This document shows positions 26,579 to 35,097 of a DNA stretch of 64,000 nt, piece by piece. Within the stretch, counting starts at the first letter, position 1, and the number at the start of each line of letters is the position of its first letter. Origin of the DNA: Collinsella aerofaciens (GTDB taxonomy: Bacteria > Actinomycetota > Coriobacteriia > Coriobacteriales > Coriobacteriaceae); assembly GCF_018785265.1 (NCBI RefSeq), contig NZ_WQPK01000045.1, forward strand, positions 124,001-188,000, given 5' to 3'. The notes beneath the pieces were generated by a model. The model saw only the letters and a program-made list of their open reading frames with translations, searched no databases and was not told where the DNA came from. Position numbers and translations under genes: made by a program.

Positions 26579-27790
26579 ATGCTGTCTGTTGACGAGCAAA
26601 TGCGTATCATCACCTCGGGCGCCGCGCAGATCGTCCCCGAGGCCGACCTTCGCAAGAAGCTTGAGAAGGGCGAGCCCCTCAACATCAAGCTCGGCGTCGA
26701 TCCCACCAGCCCCGACCTGCACCTGGGCCACGCCGTGCCGCTGCGCAAGATGCGTCAGTTCCAGGACCTGGGCCACAACGTCACCCTCATCATCGGCAAC
26801 GGTACCGCGCTGATTGGCGATCCTTCGGGCAAGAACTCCACCCGCCCGCAGCTTTCGCAGGAGCAGATCGAGGCCAACGCCGAGACCTACGTGAGCCAGG
26901 CCATGAAGATCCTGGATCCCGAGAAGACCACCATCGTGCACAACGGCGACTGGATCTTGTCGATGGATCTGGCCGGCCTGCTGCAGGTGTGCTCCAAGTT
27001 CACCGTCGCCCGTATTCTCGAGCGCGACGACTTTACCAAGCGCTACCAGTCCCAGACGCCGATCGCCCTGCATGAGTTCCTGTATCCCGTGATGCAGGCT
27101 TACGACTCCGTGCAGATCAAGGCCGACGTGGAAATGGGCGGCACCGATCAGCTCTTCAACCTGCTCGCCGGCCGTGAGCTCATGGAGAAGATGGGCATGG
27201 AGCCCCAGATCGCGCTCACCATGCCGTTGCTCGAGGGCACCGATGGCGTCCGTAAGATGTCCAAGTCCTACGGTAACTACATCGGCCTGACCGACGCGCC
27301 CAAGGATATGTTCGGCAAGACCATGTCCATCCCCGACGAGATGATCGGCAAGTACTACCGCCTGGCGAGCTCGCTCACCCCGGCCGAGGTCGACAAGATC
27401 GACGCTGCTCTGGCCGACGGCTCCGCCGATCCCTATGAACTCAAGCGCGCTCTGGGCCGCGACCTGTGCGACACCTACCACGGCGCCGGTGCCGGCGACG
27501 AGGCTCAGGCCGAGTTCGACCGCGTGTTCAAGGAGGGCCAGCTCGCCGACTTCCCCGAGAAGCATGTTGAGCTGACTGTTAACGACGAGGGCCAGATCTA
27601 CCTCGCCGGCCTGCTCAAGGACCTGGGCCTTTCGGCCAGCGCCGGCCAGGCCCGTCGCGACATCGACGGCGGCGGCGTCAAGATCAACGGCAAGGCCGTG
27701 GCTCCCAAGAGCTACAACATCGACCCCAGCGCCCTCAAGCTGGGCGACACCCTCTCCGTGGGCAAGCGCAAGGGCTTTAAGTTGATCTAA
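26579..27790 (+). CDS. tyrS: tyrosine--tRNA ligase
   Basis: A 403-residue class I synthetase. The HIGH variant HLGH is at 48-51, KMSKS at 226-230, and the C-terminal S4-like RNA-binding domain carries GLSASAGQARRDIDGGGVKINGK. The length and active-site VEMGGTDQLFNLLAGR point to the 400-residue bacterial TyrRS subtype. AAAGGAGG lies about 7 bp before the ATG. It is monocistronic, ending in a terminator. Confidence 0.96.
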   Translation: MLSVDEQMRIITSGAAQIVPEADLRKKLEKGEPLNIKLGVDPTSPDLHLGHAVPLRKMRQFQDLGHNVTLIIGNGTALIGDPSGKNSTRPQLSQEQIEANAETYVSQAMKILDPEKTTIVHNGDWILSMDLAGLLQVCSKFTVARILERDDFTKRYQSQTPIALHEFLYPVMQAYDSVQIKADVEMGGTDQLFNLLAGRELMEKMGMEPQIALTMPLLEGTDGVRKMSKSYGNYIGLTDAPKDMFGKTMSIPDEMIGKYYRLASSLTPAEVDKIDAALADGSADPYELKRALGRDLCDTYHGAGAGDEAQAEFDRVFKEGQLADFPEKHVELTVNDEGQIYLAGLLKDLGLSASAGQARRDIDGGGVKINGKAVAPKSYNIDPSALKLGDTLSVGKRKGFKLI

Positions 27791-27819
27791 CGGGCAAGTT
27801 GACCTCACAAGTGCAACAA

Positions 27820-27853
27820 GGCCGCAGCCGGGATTCCCGACTGCGGCCTTTTT
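27820..27853 (+). terminator. terminator after tyrS
   Basis: GGCCGCAG-C-CGGG pairs with CCCG-A-CTGCGGCC around an ATT loop and is followed by TTTTT, 30 bp after the tyrS stop. Confidence 0.9.
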
Positions 27854-27855
27854 AG

Positions 27856-27942
27856 ATGATCCCTTGGGGACGGAGGAAAACGGATCACCGGGCCAAACCG
27901 ACCCCCTCGGTGATCCGTTTTCCTCCGTCCCCAAGGGATCAT
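27856..27942. repeat. 35-bp perfect inverted repeat
   Basis: Bases 27856-27890 and 27908-27942 are exact reverse complements over 35 bp, separated by a 17-base loop. It begins 3 bp after the tyrS terminator. A 24-nt exact copy of one arm recurs at 59522-59545, and a diverged copy at about 51841-51867. Confidence 0.95.
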
Positions 27943-27992
27943 TTGGCAGTGCCGTTAAGCGGAAGGGGTGTTATCGGCGGCCTCCTTTTGGG

Positions 27993-28048
27993 TATACAAT
28001 GGCTATTGGTTTGCTGCGGTGAAGGCCTGTCCGCTCCGCAGCTTTTTT
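27993..28048 (+). promoter_or_regulatory. ade promoter -10 and leader terminator/attenuator
   Basis: An extended -10-like TATACAAT (27993-28000) is followed within about 13 bp by GCTGCGG (28013-28019), which pairs with CCGCAGC (28036-28042) and runs into six T residues (28043-28048). The terminator therefore lies between promoter and gene, 20 bp before the ade ATG. This is what an attenuated leader would look like. No purine riboswitch core was recognised. Confidence 0.5.
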
Positions 28049-28068
28049 CTACGGTTAAAGGAGTATGT

Positions 28069-29889
28069 ATGTCCGTTGAGGTCATGAGATCTGTGATCGA
28101 GGCCGCCGAGGGTCGTGTGCCCGTTGACACGCTGTTTGCCAACGCACAGATTGTCGATGTGTACGGCCAGCGCGTGGCGCCCGGTAGCGTTGCCGTCAAG
28201 GATGGCGTGATCGTCGGTGTGCTCTACGATGGTCGCGACGATGCCGCCGGTACGTATGAGGCTGCCGAGGTCATCGATTGCCAGGGCCGCTATCTTGCCC
28301 CCGGTTTTATTGACGGACACTTGCATATCGAGTCTTCGAACATCCGCCCTGCCGAGTATGCGCGCATGGCGGCGACGCGCGGTACCACCACTGCCATTGC
28401 CGACAGCCACGAGATCGCCAACGTTTCCGGCCTGGACGGCCTGCGCTTTATGATCGAGGACGGCCGTCGCGCGCCCATTTCCATCAAGTACATGATGCCC
28501 TCGTGCGTGCCCGCGCTGCCCGATGAGCAAGCAGGCGCTGTGATTACCGCCGCTGACATGCAGGCGTTTTTTGCCGAGCATCCGGGCGATGTCTTTGGCC
28601 TGGGCGAGATGATGAACCTGCCGGGCGTCTTTATGGCCGATCCCGAGACCTGCGCTCGAATCGACGCTGCCAACCAGACGCCGTCCAAGCAGGTTGACGG
28701 TCACGCGCCGCTCGTTGCCGGCAAGGACCTCAACGCCTATGCCGCAGCAGGTATTATCGCTGACCATGAGTCGACGATTCCCGAGGAGGCACTCGACAAG
28801 CTGTCTCGCGGCATGTACGTGATGCTGCGCGAAGGTACGTGCAGCCATGACCTGGCCAACCTGTCGCCGATGCTGCTGGAGAATCCTGCCCGTGCCCGCC
28901 GTTGCTGCTTTGCGACTGACGACCGTGCTCCCTCCGACGCGCTTGCGACCGGCATGATCGATAACGCCTGCCGCGTGGCGATTGAGGCCGGTATCGACCC
29001 CGTGGTCGCTATCTCTATGGCGTCCCTGTCCACGGCCGAGGCGTTTGGCCTGGACCACGGTTGCCGCGACCCGCACGAGCTGCGTGGCGCCATCGCCCCG
29101 GGCAAGCGTGCCGACCTGCTGGTGCTCAATGACCTGACGTTTGCCACGGCTCCGCATCGCGTATATGCCGCCGGTGCCCTGGTGGCGCAGGACGGTACCT
29201 TTGTGGGCGAGATTGCACCCGAGATGGCCGAGGTTGCGGCCCTTGCCGATGAGCTGCGCGCCTCCGTTAAGCTGCCGAAGCTTTCGCTCGACGTATTCGA
29301 CTATGCCTTTAAGCCGGGCGAGGCCGTGATTGACGTGGTGCCGGGTAAGGCCATCACGGGTATGGCTCGCCCCGAGAGCGCCGAGGGCCTGCGTCGCATT
29401 ATGCTGATCGAGCGCCATGGCCGCGGCGTGTCGCTGCAGGCCGAGGGCGCCGACGGCGATGGCCCCGCTGGCCTGGGCCTGGTCGGCAAGCATATCGGTC
29501 GCGGCTGGGTGCGTGGCTTCACCATCACCGGTGGCGCCATTGCCTCCACAATCGGCCACGACTCGCACAACGTATGCGTGGTGGGCGACAATGCCGCCGA
29601 TATGATGGCTGCTGTTGAGGCTGTGGGCCAGGGTGGTCACGTGCTGGTGCGCAACGGCGAGGTCGTGGCGCGCATCCCGCTGGCGCTCGGCGGCCTGATG
29701 AGCGAAGGCACGGCCGAGGATGTCGCCGCGCAGCACGACGACTTTATGGTCAAGGCGCGCGCCATGGGCATCGAGCCGCCGCTCGACCCCATCATGGGCA
29801 TCATCTTCCTGCCCCTGCCGGTTATCCCGACGCTCCGCATCCGCCCCGAGGGCATGTTCGACGTCACAACCTTCACCTACGCCGACTAG
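28069..29889 (+). CDS. ade: adenine deaminase
   Basis: A 606-residue amidohydrolase that converts adenine to hypoxanthine plus ammonia. The metal motif is GFIDGHLHIESSN (His84, His86), followed by GTTTAIADSHEIANV, VDGHAPLVAGKDL and CFATDDRAPSDAL, all diagnostic of Ade. The C-terminal third contains the GIASTIGHDSHN-like block (TGGAIASTIGHDSHN). AAAGGAG lies 6 bp before the ATG at 28069. Hypoxanthine would enter the purine-catabolic chemistry encoded at 0-9 kb; that link is inference. Confidence 0.95.
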   Translation: MSVEVMRSVIEAAEGRVPVDTLFANAQIVDVYGQRVAPGSVAVKDGVIVGVLYDGRDDAAGTYEAAEVIDCQGRYLAPGFIDGHLHIESSNIRPAEYARMAATRGTTTAIADSHEIANVSGLDGLRFMIEDGRRAPISIKYMMPSCVPALPDEQAGAVITAADMQAFFAEHPGDVFGLGEMMNLPGVFMADPETCARIDAANQTPSKQVDGHAPLVAGKDLNAYAAAGIIADHESTIPEEALDKLSRGMYVMLREGTCSHDLANLSPMLLENPARARRCCFATDDRAPSDALATGMIDNACRVAIEAGIDPVVAISMASLSTAEAFGLDHGCRDPHELRGAIAPGKRADLLVLNDLTFATAPHRVYAAGALVAQDGTFVGEIAPEMAEVAALADELRASVKLPKLSLDVFDYAFKPGEAVIDVVPGKAITGMARPESAEGLRRIMLIERHGRGVSLQAEGADGDGPAGLGLVGKHIGRGWVRGFTITGGAIASTIGHDSHNVCVVGDNAADMMAAVEAVGQGGHVLVRNGEVVARIPLALGGLMSEGTAEDVAAQHDDFMVKARAMGIEPPLDPIMGIIFLPLPVIPTLRIRPEGMFDVTTFTYAD

Positions 29890-29919
29890 TCATCGGGGAC
29901 GTTCTTAAACGTCTAGTCG
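29883..29919 (+). terminator. hairpin at the end of ade
   Basis: CGACTAG (29883-29889, containing the stop codon) pairs with CTAGTCG (29913-29919), enclosing a second stem GACGTT-CTTA-AACGTC (29898-29913). There is no T-run, so termination strength is doubtful. Confidence 0.45.
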
Positions 29920-30028
29920 CCTGCGACACTCTTTGACGTGTTGCCTGGCGCTGCGACCGTGGGACCTCTGACGCGCGTGAGCTATTTGCTAGGTCCTTGT
30001 AACGTTTGCGCCCGCGGAGTCTTACCTG

Positions 30029-30090
30029 AGCTCCCTTTGGGTACGTTGGAATTGGATACACGTTCGATTCCAACAAGCCCGAAGGGAGCT
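30029..30090 (+). promoter_or_regulatory. leader hairpin containing the HAD-gene ribosome binding site
   Basis: AGCTCCCTT (30029-30037) pairs with AAGGGAGCT (30082-30090). GGG/CCC and TTGGAAT/ATTCCAA extend the stem to about 19 pairs. The 3' arm contains AGGGAG, the Shine-Dalgarno for the ATG at 30096. Folded, the site would be closed. TTTT follows the stem, so it could double as a weak terminator. Confidence 0.6.
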
Positions 30091-30095
30091 TTTCC

Positions 30096-30890
30096 ATGTT
30101 TAAACTGATTGCATCCGATATGGACGGCACGTTGCTTGACGAAAACAGCCAGGTGCCTCCCGAGACCTACGAACTGATTCTGGCGCTACACGAGCATGGC
30201 GTGCATTTTGCCGCATCGTCAGGTCGCCGCTACGATCGCCTGTGCGAGTTCTTTGCGCCCGTTCGCGACAAGATGGACTTTGTCGCCGCTAACGGTGCCC
30301 AAGTCTACGCCGACGGCAAAATGGTAGACCGTGAGGTGTATTCGCACCTGGCGATTCGAAAGCTCGCCCAAGCAGTCGCGACGTTTCCCAATCTGCATCT
30401 TGCGCTCTTTGACCGAACCAAGTCCTTCCTGCTCGATGACGAGTGCAAGTTCGTGCGTGAGGTCGATAAGGACCTTCCCAATGCCGAGCGTATTTGGGAG
30501 CTGCCCGATCCCAGCGTAAATATCATCAAGGCGAGTATCTTTTGCGATGACGGTGTCGTTATGGACAGCGCCTACGTGCTACAGCGCGAACTTGGTCAGC
30601 TCTTTACTTTTGCGCCTTCGGGCAACGCGTGGATCGATGCTATGCAGCCCGGTGTGTCGAAGGCCTCGGGCATCGCGCAGCTCGCGGAGCATTACGGCAT
30701 TGGACGCGACGAGATCATGGCGTTTGGCGACTCGATGAACGACTACGAGATCATTCGCTTTGTCGGCACGGGCTGCGCAATGGAAAACGCGCGCCCCGCG
30801 CTCAAAGCGGTTGCCGATCGCGTCGTAGGCTGCAACCGCGACCACGCCGTTCAGCAGGAGCTCCGTCGCGTGCTGGAGAGTCTCGCCTAA
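30096..30890 (+). CDS. Cof-type HAD-IIB phosphatase
   Basis: A 264-residue HAD-superfamily hydrolase of the Cof/YidA type. Motif I is SDMDGTLLDE (nucleophile Asp8, acid Asp10), motif II is in AASSGRRYDR, motif III Lys is in the KASGIAQL region, and motif IV is FGDSMNDYEII. These enzymes dephosphorylate sugar phosphates or flavin intermediates; the substrate is unassigned. Its ribosome site lies in a strong leader hairpin. It is convergent with a second HAD gene. Confidence 0.88.
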   Translation: MFKLIASDMDGTLLDENSQVPPETYELILALHEHGVHFAASSGRRYDRLCEFFAPVRDKMDFVAANGAQVYADGKMVDREVYSHLAIRKLAQAVATFPNLHLALFDRTKSFLLDDECKFVREVDKDLPNAERIWELPDPSVNIIKASIFCDDGVVMDSAYVLQRELGQLFTFAPSGNAWIDAMQPGVSKASGIAQLAEHYGIGRDEIMAFGDSMNDYEIIRFVGTGCAMENARPALKAVADRVVGCNRDHAVQQELRRVLESLA

Positions 30891-30927
30891 TTCGGCAGAT
30901 GGAGACGTTCCTTTTCTGTCGGCAGCC

Positions 30928-30965
30928 GGGGACAGTCTTTGCGGCGCCCCGCGAGGAGTGTCCCC
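30928..30965. terminator. bidirectional hairpin between convergent HAD genes
   Basis: GGGGACA (30928-30934) pairs with TGTCCCC (30959-30965) around a smaller GC stem, midway between two convergent genes. No clear T-run is present on either side. Confidence 0.4.
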
Positions 30966-31000
30966 AACGACTACTTAGCTACCCTGCCGGGTTGATGCTG

Positions 31001-31843
31001 CTAGGCGAGGGCGGCCATGATGGTGCGGGCGACGCCGTCGTGGTCGTTGTCGTATTCGGTGATGGCGTCGGCGGCCTCGCGGTCTTCGGGTTCGCCGTTG
31101 ATCATGGCCATGCCGTGGCCCGCTGTCTGCAGCATGGGGATGTCGTTGATGTTGTCGCCGAACGCCCAAGCGTCGGCGAGACGCTCGCCCAGGTGCTCGC
31201 ATAGCCACGTGAGGGCCGTTCCCTTGGTGGCGCCCTCGCCCATGACCTCGATATTCATGGCGTACGAACGCGTGACCTCAATGCCTCCGAGCGTGTCGAG
31301 CTCCGCCGCGATGGCGTCGCGATCGGCCGGGTCGTGCCAGTACATGGCGATGCGTTCGAGCGTCTCGACCTCGTCGATCTTGCTGTCGATATCCATGTCG
31401 ATCGGTGTTCGTGTGCGCTTGAGCGAAGCCGCGATGTGGGGGTCGCCGCCGCAGAACTCATTCAGACGCGCGTAGAGCGAGCGGGGGAGGAAGCACTGCC
31501 CATCCGCGAAGATATCGAAGGTCACATCGTGGCCGGCGGCGATGCGGTGGATGCGATGGGCAATGCCGCAATCGAGCGGTCGGCTCAAGATGCGCGTTGC
31601 GCGCGAGGTATCGGTGGGCACATCGTCGTCGAGCTGCCAGACGCTGGCGCCATTGGCACAGACGGCATAGTGCACGGCGGGATGGGCGAGGATGGGCTCA
31701 AAGATGCCCGACAGCGGACGTCCCGTGCACGGTACAAACTCAATGCCGCGACGTGCGAGCTCGTCGAGCATCGCCCAGGTGGCGTCGCTCATCTGCTTGT
31801 CACTCGTCAACAGCGTTCCATCCATATCGGAAAAAACAATCAT
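31001..31843 (-). CDS. Cof-type HAD-IIB phosphatase
   Basis: A 280-residue HAD hydrolase. Motif I is FSDMDGTLL (Asp6, Asp8), FVPCTGRPLSG is motif II, ATKGTALTWL is motif III, and FGDNINDIPML is motif IV. It is a divergent paralogue of the plus-strand neighbour; the two share only family motifs. Substrate unknown. It lies between citrate synthase and the convergent HAD gene. Confidence 0.88.
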   Translation of the reverse strand: MIVFSDMDGTLLTSDKQMSDATWAMLDELARRGIEFVPCTGRPLSGIFEPILAHPAVHYAVCANGASVWQLDDDVPTDTSRATRILSRPLDCGIAHRIHRIAAGHDVTFDIFADGQCFLPRSLYARLNEFCGGDPHIAASLKRTRTPIDMDIDSKIDEVETLERIAMYWHDPADRDAIAAELDTLGGIEVTRSYAMNIEVMGEGATKGTALTWLCEHLGERLADAWAFGDNINDIPMLQTAGHGMAMINGEPEDREAADAITEYDNDHDGVARTIMAALA

Positions 31844-31867
31844 TCGATGCAGCCCTTTCTGCTGGCA

Positions 31868-31905
31868 TAAAAAGCGTGGCCGAGGGCGGTGATGCCCTGA
31901 CCACG
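31868..31905 (-). terminator. terminator of the citrate synthase gene
   Basis: On the minus strand GCGTGG (from 31905) pairs with CCACGC (31878-31873), with an inner AGGGC/GCCCT stem, and runs into five T residues. It lies between gltA and the downstream HAD gene. Confidence 0.8.
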
Positions 31906-31930
31906 CTCGAGTTCTATAACGGTCTGCGTC

Positions 31931-33349
31931 CTAGCGGTCGGCGAGCGGCTTGTACTCCAGCGGCTCGATCACCGGACGATAGGCCGGGCGAATAATACGG
32001 TGCGCGCAGAAGAGCTCTTCCATGCGGTGTGCCGACCAGCCGGCCATGCGGGCGACGGCGAATAGCGGCGTAAAAAGCGTCTCGGGTACGCCGAGCATCT
32101 TGTAGATAAAGCCTGTGTACAGGTCGATGTTGGCGCAGATAGGCTTGGTCATGCCGTGGTCGCGCATCACCTGCGGTGCCAGGCGCTCGATGCGCTCGAT
32201 GAGCGCGAATTCCTCGCCCAGATCTTTCTTGGCAGCGAGCGAACGTGCGTAGTGGCGGCAGACCTCGGCGCGCGGGTCGCTCAGGGTGTAGACGGCGTGG
32301 CCCATACCGTAGATGAGACCCGTGCCGTCGAAGGCCTGCTTGTCGAGAATCTTGCCCAGGTAGGCTGCGACCTCGTCCTCGTCCTCCCAATTGGAGACAT
32401 GTGCACGGATGTCCTCGTGCATGGACACGACCTTGGCGTTGGCGCCGCCGTGGCGCGGGCCCTTGAGCGAGCCGATGGCCGCGGCGTAGGCGGAATACGG
32501 ATCGGTGGCCGAGGAGGATAGTACGCGGCAGGCAAACGTGGAGTTGTTGCCGCCGCCGTGCTCGGCATGCAGCATGAGCATCACGTCGAGCAGCATGGCT
32601 TCGTCGCGGGTGAATGCCATGCCGCCGCGCAACACCTGCAGGATGGTCTCGGCGGTGGAGAGACCGGGCGTGGGATGCGGTACATGAACCTCGGAGCCGC
32701 GGCGCTTGGCGACCGAGGCCATATGCGCGAAGGCGGCGATGCGGGGGAGACGGGCGAGCATGGAGATGGCGACATCGATTTCGTGCTCGGGTGTAATGGC
32801 GTCGGGCTCGGCGTCGAAGGCGTAGAGCAGCAGCACGGCGCGCTGAAGCACATTCATGATGCTCGACGACACCGTGGTCATGGGGAACTCGCGGACGTAT
32901 TCGTCGCTCAGGTGCCTAAAAGCACCCAGACGTCCGCAAAAACCGTCAAGCTCTTCCTTGGTGGGCAGAGAGCCCGTAATGAGCAGATAGGCGACCTCTT
33001 CGTAGCCGTAGCGGTTCTCGGCCTGGGCGTTGTTGACCAGATCTTCGATGCTGTAGCCACGAAGCGTGAGTTTGCCCTGATCGGGCACGACCTTACCGTC
33101 GACCTTGTTGTAGCCGTGCACATCCGAGATGCGAGTGAGGCCCGCGACCACGCCCGAGCCGTCGGCATTGCGCAGGCCGCGCTTGACATTGTGCTCAACA
33201 AATAGGCCCTCGTCATAAGGGTCAGTCGGCAGGCCATAGTAGAGATTTTCGCTTTCGGGCGAAATCTGGCGGCTCGCTTCGTAATCCAAGACCAGGCGGC
33301 TCAGGTGGTCGTCGAAGCGGTAATAGATTTTCTTGGCGTCGTAGGCCAT
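31931..33349 (-). CDS. gltA: citrate synthase
   Basis: A 472-residue citrate synthase condensing acetyl-CoA with oxaloacetate. Catalytic regions are HAEHGGGNNSTFACRV, GSLKGPRHGGANAKVV, GMGHAVYTLSDPRA and the NIDLYTGFIYKMLG aspartate block. It is longer than the 370-430 residues of many type I enzymes, mostly through a ~60-residue N-terminal extension. Upstream on the same strand is an ACT-domain gene. It probably supplies glutamate carbon rather than a complete TCA cycle; that is inference. Confidence 0.94.
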   Translation of the reverse strand: MAYDAKKIYYRFDDHLSRLVLDYEASRQISPESENLYYGLPTDPYDEGLFVEHNVKRGLRNADGSGVVAGLTRISDVHGYNKVDGKVVPDQGKLTLRGYSIEDLVNNAQAENRYGYEEVAYLLITGSLPTKEELDGFCGRLGAFRHLSDEYVREFPMTTVSSSIMNVLQRAVLLLYAFDAEPDAITPEHEIDVAISMLARLPRIAAFAHMASVAKRRGSEVHVPHPTPGLSTAETILQVLRGGMAFTRDEAMLLDVMLMLHAEHGGGNNSTFACRVLSSSATDPYSAYAAAIGSLKGPRHGGANAKVVSMHEDIRAHVSNWEDEDEVAAYLGKILDKQAFDGTGLIYGMGHAVYTLSDPRAEVCRHYARSLAAKKDLGEEFALIERIERLAPQVMRDHGMTKPICANIDLYTGFIYKMLGVPETLFTPLFAVARMAGWSAHRMEELFCAHRIIRPAYRPVIEPLEYKPLADR

Positions 33350-33426
33350 GCGCGCTCCTCTCCGGGCCGCATCGGGGTGACTTGCATGGGCATGCGCGCG
33401 TCAGGCTATCCCCAGCGGCTTGCTCG

Positions 33427-33714
33427 CTACAGGCGGTACATAAAGTTGAAGACGTCCTCGCGCTGGATGGACACGTTGACGCCCGAAAGCTCGCCGGCCT
33501 CGGCCAGCGCCTTCTGCAGCTCGGCGAAGTCGAGCTTGGACTCGGCGGTATCGGCCAGCATGGTCATGGTGAAGATGTCCTCGATAATGGACTGCGTGAT
33601 GTCGCGGATGTCGACGTTGGCCTCGCCTAGGACACGGGTGACGCCGGCGACGATGCCGGGGCGGTTCTTGCCAAGGACGGTGATGACGATACGGGAGGAC
33701 GAGATCTCGGCCAT
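33427..33714 (-). CDS. ACT domain-containing protein (UPF0237 family)
   Basis: A 95-residue single-plus ACT-domain protein beginning SRIVITVLGKNRPGIVAGVT with NVDIRDITQSI, typical of the UPF0237 group. ACT domains bind amino acids, and this stand-alone form is presumed a sensor or regulatory subunit; its partner is unknown. It lies 77 bp upstream of gltA on the same strand. A GGTACA/TGTACC dyad (33762-33784) is in its probable promoter region. Confidence 0.85.
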   Translation of the reverse strand: MAEISSSRIVITVLGKNRPGIVAGVTRVLGEANVDIRDITQSIIEDIFTMTMLADTAESKLDFAELQKALAEAGELSGVNVSIQREDVFNFMYRL

Positions 33715-34110
33715 GGGAAACCCTTTCGCGTGATTGCGGCGCGCGCGGGGCGCTCCGCTACGGTACAGTGTTCATCATTGTACCTGTCTGGCGCAAAAAA
33801 GGCGCGCTCGCTGCGGCGTTACATGCCTGCAACATGAGCGTAAGGGGGAAGGCCGTACGGGGAAGAGCCGTCTGGCGCGTGTCCGGCTCGTGTTGGGTTG
33901 ATTTCCGATCTCAGCCGAACACATTGAGCGGACAGGCCGTTCCCGCAGTCAGCCGAACGCCTCCGACGGCTGATTCCGAACTGGAAGCGGAGGGCATCCC
34001 CGCCCTTCGGTAGGGGATACCGCTCCGCGGCGCATGCCGCGGGCGGCGCCCCTATCGGACCACCGTGACCTCAGTTGGGATGGGCCCAGCACTGCCGCGT
34101 ACTCGGTGAG
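33715..34110. other. 396-bp non-coding stretch at the left island edge
   Basis: It holds the ACT-gene upstream region with a GGTACA/TGTACC dyad (33762-33784), the left copy of a 59-bp direct repeat (33901-33959) and GC-rich DNA up to the end of the integrase remnant. No gene was recognised. Confidence 0.6.
33901..33959. repeat. 59-bp direct repeat, left copy
   Basis: Identical at 57 of 59 positions to 41112-41170, in the same orientation and 7,211 bp away. It starts ATTTCCGATCTCAGCCGAAC. It lies just beyond the C-terminal end of the integrase remnant, the usual place for an attachment site. It also has internal dyad character (CTCA/TGAG), so a dispersed palindromic repeat is the alternative. 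Confidence 0.85.
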
Positions 34111-34836
34111 CTAGAGCCAACTGTTCGTCTTCACGTCGCGTATGGCGATATTTCGGTCGTCCGGCTCGGTGATGCCGTAGCCGAACGCCTGGAGCGTCTC
34201 GATGGACTCCTGGATCCTCTGTTGGAACATGGGACCCGGATCGACCCTCGGCCCGAGGTGCCCGCGCCAAAGGCACGGCGTGGCGCGCAGCATGTTATGG
34301 ATTTTGGAGATGGGCTCGATGTCGGCGTAGACGTTGAGCGTCGCCATGGCGTCCTTGTGGCCGAGGATCGATTGGAGCGCCTTGATATCGCCGCCTTGGC
34401 GGATCCACTGCGTTGCGAACGTGTGGCGAAGGCCGTGGAACGTGATCAGCTCGTCGTTGGTGCCCATGAGGCCGTTGGTCTCCGAGAACGTCTTGAACGC
34501 CCTGCGGATATAGCTTGTCGTCGCGAAGGTCGCGCCCGGCTCCGACAGGATGTAGCAGTCCCCGATCTCGACCGCCCCGGTAAGGCCGCGCAAGCGCAGC
34601 TTTCCGCAGTCGATCTCGTGGGTCTCCTTCAGGAAGGGGAGTAGGCCGACCGGGTCGATGGGGATACCCCTGGCGTCATGGGTCTTGGTGTCCTTGATGA
34701 ACGAACCCATTCCCTTCGCGTACGCCACCGAGTGTCTGATCGAGATCAGGCCCGTCTCGAAATCCACATCGCACCACCGAAGGCCGCAGACCTCGCCGAT
34801 TCGCATCCCCGTGTGCAGGGCGAGTACGACCGCCCT
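34111..34836 (-). pseudogene. tyrosine recombinase (integrase) fragment, N terminus missing
   Basis: It retains a complete tyrosine-recombinase catalytic domain: box I VLALHTGMRIGEVCGLRW (Arg), HGLRHTFATQW (His-x-x-Arg) and LGHKDAMATLNVYADI (His and nucleophile Tyr). The SAM-like core-binding and arm-binding N-terminal domains, about 150 residues, are absent. The frame runs up to a TAG that is the stop codon of the XRE gene, so the fragment begins at a fusion junction. Translation could only start internally, at 34806. It points to a decayed integrative element. Confidence 0.85.
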
Positions 34837-35088
34837 CTAATCCTCGGCGGACCAATCGAGTCCGAACTCCTTTCGGGCATCCTCTTCGCTCATGACTTCG
34901 AGAAGGTCTCCGGGTTGGCAACGAAGGGCGAGGCATAGCTGCTCGAGTGTGTTGAAGCGAATGCCGCGAATATGCCCTTTTTTAATACGGGACAGGTTCA
35001 CGGGCGTGGTTCCAATCCTTTCGGCAAGTTCGTTCGAGGAAATCTTTCGCTCGGCCATGATCTTGTCGAGGCGAACAATTACGGGCAT
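34837..35088 (-). CDS. XRE-family HTH regulator (YozG-like)
   Basis: An 83-residue single-domain Cro/CI-type protein: VRLDKIMAERKISSNELAER, helix-turn-helix around IGTTPVNLSRIKKG, then TLEQLCLALRCQPGDLLE. Small regulators of this kind commonly sit beside DUF2975 membrane proteins, as here. Its AAGGAA ribosome site overlaps the upstream gene's stop, 9 bp away. It probably controls its own operon through the dyad at 35649-35665. The last residues may derive from the integrase junction. Confidence 0.88.
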   Translation of the reverse strand: MPVIVRLDKIMAERKISSNELAERIGTTPVNLSRIKKGHIRGIRFNTLEQLCLALRCQPGDLLEVMSEEDARKEFGLDWSAED

Positions 35089-35097
35089 GGCGTTTCC

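Noticed and set aside
27943..28068. purine riboswitch before ade
   Set aside because: The conserved three-way-junction core is not recognisable; only a terminator-like hairpin is seen.
33768..34013. short protein at the island's left edge, with a similar one at 41105-41365
   Set aside because: The similarity is the 59-bp DNA direct repeat read in the same frame; there is no ribosome site or family support.
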